From Marine Group II euryarchaeote MED-G33 (GTDB lineage Archaea > Thermoplasmatota > Poseidoniia > Poseidoniales > Thalassarchaeaceae): a stretch of 11,759 nt of DNA. The stretch is from contig CATISE010000065.1 of the NCBI GenBank assembly GCA_949538655.1, forward strand, positions 1-11,759. The letters run 5' to 3'. Shown here piece after piece: positions 6,893 to 11,759 of this stretch. The position numbers and the translations under genes were made by a program. Under the pieces are notes generated by a model. The model worked only from the letters and a program-made list of their open reading frames with translations, was not told the DNA's origin and searched no databases. How positions within the stretch are numbered: the first letter of the stretch is position 1; every line of letters begins with the position of its first letter.

Positions 6893-7966
6893 ATGTGGCT
6901 GACCCTGGTGGTCGGTTTGCAGGTGTTCGTTGCACCGATTCTGGCATTCACTGCAACCTACATTCTCAAAATGGATTGGGAGACGTACACGTTTTCTTTG
7001 CAAGTCAACTTACTGCCATGGATTATCAGTGCTGCAATCATGTATGGACTCATCTCCCTAGTCCTTGGCCTGGCAGTGGGCGGGTATATGCCCAATCGGG
7101 TGGCCGATGCCGGTGGTTGGAGGGCTGTTTTTCGATTGACTGGGAGAAAGAGAGATGCTGACCTCGTCGACCGCGCAAGATTCAATCTAATCCAATCCCC
7201 ATACGGGAAAGTGACACGAATCGTGCATCAAGAGGTCAGAGTCAATGGCCGCCCACTTCTAGAGGTACATGGTGGATTGCAATTACTTGCTGCACCATTG
7301 CAAATTGTTCTGATCATGTTGCCACTTCTCGTCATGAGATTTGTACCCGGTGAATGGTTGCAGGAACGTCGAGTCCTCGAATTGGCCCTACTGGTATATC
7401 TGGCAGGTCTTGTGATTGGGCTTCGATTGTTTCCGAAGATCGCATCAAAAGTGGTCGGTGTAGCGGCCATTGCCAGACGGATTTTGGTCGACCGTACCAA
7501 ATTAGGATGGCTTTTCCCCGTCTTACTGCTGTGGATTATTGAACGATTCATCGTCGATTTGGCCTTCCAAGGACTGGGTCTGGATTACGGTCGGTGGGAT
7601 GATATCGAAGTTGAACGAGGCGTTCTTGAAGCAATCCTGCCAGGACAGGTCGACATCCCAGAATCTAGTTTCCTCGACCTTTTGGTTGCTCTTTCTCTAC
7701 TACCCATGGCAATTTTCACCACTATGGCCGTTCTTGGTGGAGGGGAGCAAGATCCCCCAAGATGGTTTATCGGAATTGAAGATGAGTGGCATTCTTTGGT
7801 GGAAGAACCTGCAGCCCTGCCCGCCCCTGGCGATACAACTGATGGAACGGGGACGGATGTCCATGAAGAGTTGGAAAACAATGAGCAGGATTCCGACGAG
7901 GACGTTGAGGAATCATTCCTCTTCGGAGACTTGGCCGAGCAACTCGACTCCTTGTCCGACGACTGA
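6893..7966 (+). CDS. Polytopic membrane protein of unknown function
   Basis: I do not recognise the family of these 357 residues. Hydrophobic segments suggest about six membrane helices, near 3-25, 37-62, 130-150, 160-180, 207-222 and 260-282. A basic hydrophilic stretch (about 78-125, with RLTGRKRDAD) lies between the second and third helices and is probably cytoplasmic. The protein ends in a long acidic tail (about 300-357, rich in Asp, Glu and Ser). I prefer ATG 6893, which places the first helix at the N-terminus. A GTG at 6845 would add 16 residues, and no clear Shine-Dalgarno site settles the choice. It is the only plus-strand gene here, diverges from the surface-protein gene, and its last 54 bp overlap the 3' end of the convergent small membrane-protein gene. 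Confidence 0.8.
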   Translation: MWLTLVVGLQVFVAPILAFTATYILKMDWETYTFSLQVNLLPWIISAAIMYGLISLVLGLAVGGYMPNRVADAGGWRAVFRLTGRKRDADLVDRARFNLIQSPYGKVTRIVHQEVRVNGRPLLEVHGGLQLLAAPLQIVLIMLPLLVMRFVPGEWLQERRVLELALLVYLAGLVIGLRLFPKIASKVVGVAAIARRILVDRTKLGWLFPVLLLWIIERFIVDLAFQGLGLDYGRWDDIEVERGVLEAILPGQVDIPESSFLDLLVALSLLPMAIFTTMAVLGGGEQDPPRWFIGIEDEWHSLVEEPAALPAPGDTTDGTGTDVHEELENNEQDSDEDVEESFLFGDLAEQLDSLSDD

Positions 7967-8542
7967 ATCCCCATCTCGTGGAAAGACTGAGTGACCATCC
8001 ATCAGCAGAATTCGCAAGGTGCCAACGAACCGACCATCGGAACGAATACGGCCCAAATCTGGCCGAGGTAAATCGAGTGACACAATTCGACAATTTAAAC
8101 AGCGAATAGCACGTACTTCCCATTGCAATAATTGTCGATTACAACAGCTTGTTTCCGGTTCTCGAAGATTGTTTATTTCCTGAATCAATGACAACGGCAG
8201 GATGCCCCATCCACCCTCAATGTTTAGGGGCACACTTCGAGATAATATGAACCATGCAGCACCCGCGACCAAACCAACGCCAAAAGGCTCGGGAGAGGAC
8301 TTTAGAATGAGTAATCCCATGCCCAAAGGCAAGAGAGAAATCAACCAACCCATCGCATGTATTCGACGCATTATCAGCAGCCTTTGAACCAATGGAACCC
8401 CGATTGGAACGGGGTCTGGATGTGGTGTCAGTTCATGTTCTAAATTCAGAAAACGTGTGAAAAATAAAAGAGGAATACGGGGCAATAAAATTCCTAAAAA
8501 AAGACCGGCAATTAGTCTGGTCAGATCTGCACTGATCGACAT
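7913..8542 (-). CDS. Small membrane protein with a four-cysteine C-terminal domain
   Basis: I do not recognise this 209-residue protein. It has about three hydrophobic segments (8-29, 62-80, 86-102), with a charged stretch and a His/Pro-rich HELTPHPDPVP (36-46) after the first. The C-terminal hydrophilic part carries CC at 133-134 and CLNC at 148-151, which could bind a metal as a zinc ribbon or be a redox pair. It is the last gene of a probable protease-aminotransferase operon. Its ATG lies 9 bp after the aminotransferase stop codon, with GAGGT overlapping that stop, so translation is probably coupled. Its 3' end overlaps the convergent plus-strand gene. The tight spacing and ribosome binding site make a real gene likely. 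Confidence 0.75.
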   Translation of the reverse strand: MSISADLTRLIAGLFLGILLPRIPLLFFTRFLNLEHELTPHPDPVPIGVPLVQRLLIMRRIHAMGWLISLLPLGMGLLILKSSPEPFGVGLVAGAAWFILSRSVPLNIEGGWGILPLSLIQEINNLREPETSCCNRQLLQWEVRAIRCLNCRIVSLDLPRPDLGRIRSDGRFVGTLRILLMDGHSVFPRDGDSVVGQGVELLGQVSEEE

Positions 8543-8548
8543 CGCTGA

Positions 8549-8554
8549 ACCTCA
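8549..8554 (-). promoter_or_regulatory. Ribosome binding site overlapping the aminotransferase stop codon
   Basis: TGAGGT on the minus strand combines the TGA stop of the aminotransferase gene with a GAGGT site 6 bases before the ATG of the small membrane-protein gene. This arrangement favours coupled translation and fixes that start. Confidence 0.65.
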
Positions 8555-9703
8555 GTTTCCATCTCTGAGTTTGCTGAGGACCTTTTCGACTTTGTCCATT
8601 CCACGGGAAATATCCTCGCGACCAATCGTATACGCGAACCGAAGGTGACCCTCCCCTGATTCACCGAAGGCGGTACCCGGTGAACAAAGAACCCCTCCTC
8701 TCAGTAATTCCATAGCGACTTCCTCAGAATTCATTCCGGGAACTTCCACCTTGGGAAATACGTAAAATGCACCCTCAGGGATATGGCAAGATACACCGGG
8801 CATGGCATTGAGACGTTCACAAATCAAATCCCGACGAGCTTGGAATTCTTGTGTCATTTCCGCAGGGTAATCATATGCCTCATTGAATGCAGCCAATACC
8901 GCGTATTGCATGGCATCATTACTACAGGCAGTCACATAATATTGCAATTTAATCAATTGTTGCATGGCTTCCAAGTTGGTTGAAAGGATATAGCCGATTC
9001 TCCACCCTGTCATAGCGAAGGTTTTGGAGAATGAATTTACCAAGAGAATCTTATCGTATTCAGTCCCCAAGAATGAAACGTGCTCAGAACCGTAAATGAT
9101 TCTGTCATAGACTTCGTCAGTAATGATCCAGATGTTATGACGACGGGCGAAATCCAACAACTCATCGCGTTGTTCAACGTTGATGGTCGCCCCGGTTGGA
9201 TTGCTCGGGAAATTGTAGAGGATGGCCTTGGTATTTTCATCTACAAGTTTTTCCAAATCGGATACTTGTGGGACAAATTCATGCTCAAAGAAGCAAGGAT
9301 AAAATCGCGATTCGGCACCACAAAGTGCGGCATCAGGCGCATACAATGGGAAATAAGGCTCGGGCAGCAGAATATTGTCACCAGGGTTGAGGAGAGCGAG
9401 TGAGCAACATAGCAGTGCATTGGTTCCACTCATCGTCATGCAAACATTGCTTTCATCAAGACCGGGTTGTACTGATGCCCAGTCTTCTGCAATTTTCTTT
9501 CGCAGTGCTGGTAAACCAGCGGTGGTGGTGTATTTGTTGTGACCATCTCGCATGGCTTTGCACATTGCATCCACGGCAACAGCAGGTGGTTGGAAATCTG
9601 GTTCACCCAAACCAAACGAGATTACATCGTCACCAGCCATATCGAACATCTTACGAACACCAGTGGGCTGAATCGCAAGTGCACGGTCAGAGAAGCCGGC
9701 CAT
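8552..9703 (-). CDS. PLP-dependent class I aminotransferase (aspartate/aromatic type)
   Basis: These 383 residues are a normal length for a fold-type I aminotransferase, which moves an amino group between an amino acid and a 2-oxo acid in the cytoplasm. Visible features are GLGEPDF (31-37), NFPSNPTGA (164-172) with the PLP-contacting Asn168, ITDEVYD (194-200) with Asp196 and Tyr199, the Schiff-base Lys227 in SFSKTFAMTGWRIGY, and the carboxylate-binding Arg355 in HLRFAYT. The substrate cannot be read from the sequence; aspartate, alanine or aromatic amino acids are all possible. The start is ATG 9703, where the family N-terminus begins (MAGFSDRA). A TTG at 9757 would overlap the protease gene and add an atypical leader. 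The gene lies 25 bp after the protease gene and 9 bp before the small membrane-protein gene. Confidence 0.95.
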   Translation of the reverse strand: MAGFSDRALAIQPTGVRKMFDMAGDDVISFGLGEPDFQPPAVAVDAMCKAMRDGHNKYTTTAGLPALRKKIAEDWASVQPGLDESNVCMTMSGTNALLCCSLALLNPGDNILLPEPYFPLYAPDAALCGAESRFYPCFFEHEFVPQVSDLEKLVDENTKAILYNFPSNPTGATINVEQRDELLDFARRHNIWIITDEVYDRIIYGSEHVSFLGTEYDKILLVNSFSKTFAMTGWRIGYILSTNLEAMQQLIKLQYYVTACSNDAMQYAVLAAFNEAYDYPAEMTQEFQARRDLICERLNAMPGVSCHIPEGAFYVFPKVEVPGMNSEEVAMELLRGGVLCSPGTAFGESGEGHLRFAYTIGREDISRGMDKVEKVLSKLRDGN

Positions 9704-9713
9704 GATGGGCCGG
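9696..9713. repeat. Inverted repeat enclosing the aminotransferase start codon
   Basis: CCGGCC and GGCCGG flank six bases that include most of the start codon (minus strand CCGGCC-CATCAT-GGCCGG). The 6-bp all-GC stem would hide the ATG in the mRNA unless ribosomes arriving from the protease gene open it. Confidence 0.45.
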
Positions 9714-9728
9714 AACAGCCTCTCGCCC

Positions 9729-11759
9729 TTAAGCGGTTTGAGTCGATAATCGAGCAACCAATTCGGCTTTATTGCCAGAGACCGGTAATCCTTGTTCAGA
9801 TAACCTCTGTTTCAATTCCGCAACGGTAAGTGAAAAAAGATCTTCTTCTGGAATCAATTCTGCTTCGAAAACCTCGCCTTCCTCGAATCCAACCGAGGGG
9901 CGATTCATGGCGAAAATTACGGTGGCAAGTGTCAGAATTCCAGCCAATAGTACGAGGATGATGATTAGCCTGAAGCTAGACGAAGAGGAGTGCGATTCAA
10001 CACCTAGAACTTCAACCAAAACTGGAAGTGATTGACCATCTGAACCAACAGCGCGAATCTCGATTGTTTGTTCTCCTTCAGGGATTCCAGACAAATCGAT
10101 TGCAACCGTCCAATTGAATGGAGTGAGTGGCCCCAATTCTTCAGGAACTGCCTCATAGGTTGCTTCTTTCCAAACCCCATCGCCAATACGGAATTCGACG
10201 ATGTCGATGATATTGGATTGTGTCCAAGCATGACCGGTGATGATGGCTTTGTCCCCATCATAACTGACATTCAAAAGGTGATTCTGGACGGTCCAATCAA
10301 TGGCAGTACTTTGTTCGGTTTCACCGAGGAAAAAGGCCATTTCAACCGCTGCGCGAGCATCGACCATACCATATCCAAAGTCCCGGTTCCAGTATGGATC
10401 TACAGTGGGTGCCGAGGCTGGACCTCTACGCTCAGCTGTTTGCTTTAGGACTTCCTTGATTTGCATTGGATTGAGGTCAGGGTTGGCCTCCATGACCAAA
10501 GCGATTACGCCGGTCACCGAGGGAGTCGCATAGGATGTACCCGAACCGCGGCCGGTGTAGGTATTGTCACTCGCATCGCTGAAGAGATTGCTACAACCCC
10601 CACTGGTGACACACCCTTCAGCCTGAATGATGTTGGTACCAGGGGCCGAAATTTCTGGAATCAACTCGTTGATTGGGTTGCCATCGCCGTTGTCTCTGCG
10701 AGGTCCTCGTGAAGAGTAGCCGGCAACGGTATCATCTTCGCGATCAACCGTATTTTTGTCATCTGTAGCGCCAACGGTAATCGAAAGGGAAGACGAACTC
10801 ATTCCCGAAAGACCGTCATTGTTTTCGCCATCATTTCCTGCAGCATTCGAGACGGTGACACCGGCCTCTGTTGCCTCGTTGAGAATTCGACTGTGCATAT
10901 CTTCGCCATCACTACCACCGCCTTCATGGCTGGTGATCCCCCAAGAGAGAGAGATGATATCGATCCCATGTAGAGATTCATCGACACCGGGCCAAGCAGT
11001 GTCTTTATTGTCAATAATCCACTGTAGACCATTCATTGCAGATTCATAGAATTCCTGCTCAAGAACATAATTCTCAAATGGTCCTGCTCCGACATCTGTA
11101 CCAATTCGAACATCGACCAAGGAGGCATTTGGTGCACTACCGTAAAATTCGGATTGAGAACCATCGGCTTCAATGCCGGTGGCGGCGGCCATGCCCATGC
11201 AAGCGGTTCCATGCTGATTCCCATCATCGGGATCGAACGAGCCATCCGACTGTCGCCCACCAGCAGCAACACACATTGGATCGCTGTGAACAAAGCAAAC
11301 CGCATCATAACCTGCGACGTGCTTACCTTCCAAACCGGGATGTTCACTGTCTACACCTGTATCTGTGAGTGCTATATTCACACCCTGTCCCGAGACACCT
11401 AACTGCCAAGCACTCTCGGGGTACTCTGTCGAGTTTCGTGCTTTGACCGCCAGTGTTTGGATATCCCCATAGAATACGACGCTACCATATCGCTCAACCA
11501 TGACAACACCTTCAATTTCTGACAACTGTGTCACATTGAGTGCGTCGACTGCCCCGATGAGGATTGCATCAACAGCAGGAATCACCATTTTCGGTGTGTA
11601 ACCCAAATCGATCAAACGATTCTCATCTTCAACGGTTGGAGTGTGGTCGTATGACAGCCCAATCCAAACGGTACCATTGGCCAATTGAAGACTATCATGA
11701 ATACCATTTCGATCTTGGTCCATGCTTGTCCAGGTCCACCATGGTGCAGTATTCCAGAC
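9729..11759 (-). CDS. Membrane-anchored subtilisin-family (S8) serine protease with SAP-like tail (5' end beyond window)
   Basis: The frame is open to the right edge, so the N-terminus and probable signal peptide are outside the window; 676 residues are visible, numbered here from the first complete codon. A Ca-binding-type DQDRNGIHD (14-22) leads into a propeptide-like region (about 30-98). The peptidase domain has the full catalytic set: Asp133 (ALTDTGVD), His183 (QHGTACMG), oxyanion Asn309 (AAGND) and Ser409 (GTSYATPSVTG). Cysteine pairs at 155/163 and 383/389 may form disulfides. A beta-sandwich (about 485-585) follows, then a Ser-rich stretch, one membrane helix (about 597-617), and a cytoplasmic tail ending in a SAP-like helix pair (643-672). 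It probably degrades peptides outside the cell while anchored in the membrane. It heads a likely operon with the aminotransferase gene. Confidence 0.95.
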   Translation of the reverse strand, partial: VWNTAPWWTWTSMDQDRNGIHDSLQLANGTVWIGLSYDHTPTVEDENRLIDLGYTPKMVIPAVDAILIGAVDALNVTQLSEIEGVVMVERYGSVVFYGDIQTLAVKARNSTEYPESAWQLGVSGQGVNIALTDTGVDSEHPGLEGKHVAGYDAVCFVHSDPMCVAAGGRQSDGSFDPDDGNQHGTACMGMAAATGIEADGSQSEFYGSAPNASLVDVRIGTDVGAGPFENYVLEQEFYESAMNGLQWIIDNKDTAWPGVDESLHGIDIISLSWGITSHEGGGSDGEDMHSRILNEATEAGVTVSNAAGNDGENNDGLSGMSSSSLSITVGATDDKNTVDREDDTVAGYSSRGPRRDNGDGNPINELIPEISAPGTNIIQAEGCVTSGGCSNLFSDASDNTYTGRGSGTSYATPSVTGVIALVMEANPDLNPMQIKEVLKQTAERRGPASAPTVDPYWNRDFGYGMVDARAAVEMAFFLGETEQSTAIDWTVQNHLLNVSYDGDKAIITGHAWTQSNIIDIVEFRIGDGVWKEATYEAVPEELGPLTPFNWTVAIDLSGIPEGEQTIEIRAVGSDGQSLPVLVEVLGVESHSSSSSFRLIIILVLLAGILTLATVIFAMNRPSVGFEEGEVFEAELIPEEDLFSLTVAELKQRLSEQGLPVSGNKAELVARLSTQTA

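Noticed and set aside
6696..6947. N-terminal extension of the surface protein by 84 residues
   Set aside because: The open frame continues upstream, but the extra residues are not signal-peptide-like, they run into the divergent gene, and a typical signal peptide starts at the ATG at 6695.
7539..7994. 151-residue second plus-strand frame inside the membrane-protein gene
   Set aside because: It shifts frame across the membrane helices and acidic tail of the real gene and has no features of its own.
8396..8415. Inverted repeat ACCCCG...CGGGGT as a terminator
   Set aside because: It lies inside the small membrane-protein gene with no T-tract after it; probably chance.
9704..9757. Earlier TTG start for the aminotransferase
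   Set aside because: It would overlap the protease gene by 29 bp and add a sequence absent from the family, while ATG 9703 begins the usual N-terminus.
1..11759. CRISPR array, tRNA, rRNA or insertion sequence
   Set aside because: I saw no regularly spaced short repeats, no cloverleaf or rRNA-like stretch, and no transposase or terminal repeats on either strand.

Overview
This window looks like a stretch of planktonic euryarchaeal chromosome, most likely Thermoplasmata-related and perhaps marine group II (Candidatus Poseidoniales). That placement is inference. It rests on a group II chaperonin (thermosome) with a Gly-Met-rich tail, Shine-Dalgarno sites of the GGAGGTG type, moderate GC content, and large secreted, membrane-anchored proteins with Ca-binding DxDxNG motifs and short cytoplasmic tails. 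No phylogeny could be run. The window is densely coding. No gap reaches 300 bases, and I see no RNA gene, CRISPR array or mobile element.

Layout from left to right: (1) complement(<1..1362), a multidomain redox protein made of two tandem flavodoxin domains plus the start of a succinate dehydrogenase/fumarate reductase-type [2Fe-2S] domain, cut by the left edge. (2) complement(1517..3142), a thermosome subunit. (3) complement(3219..6695), a 1158-residue exported protein with a jelly-roll-like domain, several Ig-like repeats, one transmembrane helix and a cytoplasmic tail. (4) 6893..7966 on the plus strand, the only plus-strand gene, a polytopic membrane protein of unknown function. (5) complement(7913..8542), a small membrane protein with a four-Cys tail, whose 3' end overlaps gene 4 by 54 bp. 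(6) complement(8552..9703), a class I PLP aminotransferase. (7) complement(9729..>11759), a membrane-anchored subtilisin-family protease with a C-terminal SAP-like motif, cut by the right edge.

Genes 7, 6 and 5 form a tight minus-strand cluster with gaps of 25 and 9 bp, so they are probably co-transcribed. An exported protease followed by an amino acid aminotransferase fits a life of peptide scavenging, but that link is inference. Genes 3, 2 and 1 follow each other on the same strand with gaps of 76 and 154 bp. Those gaps carry compact GC-rich palindromes with three-base loops, and similar palindromes lie upstream of genes 3 and 4.

The most interesting items are the flavodoxin-flavodoxin-SdhB-type fusion, which seems to lack the first expected iron-sulfur cysteine, the recurring leader palindromes, and the short cytoplasmic tail modules on the two membrane-anchored surface proteins.
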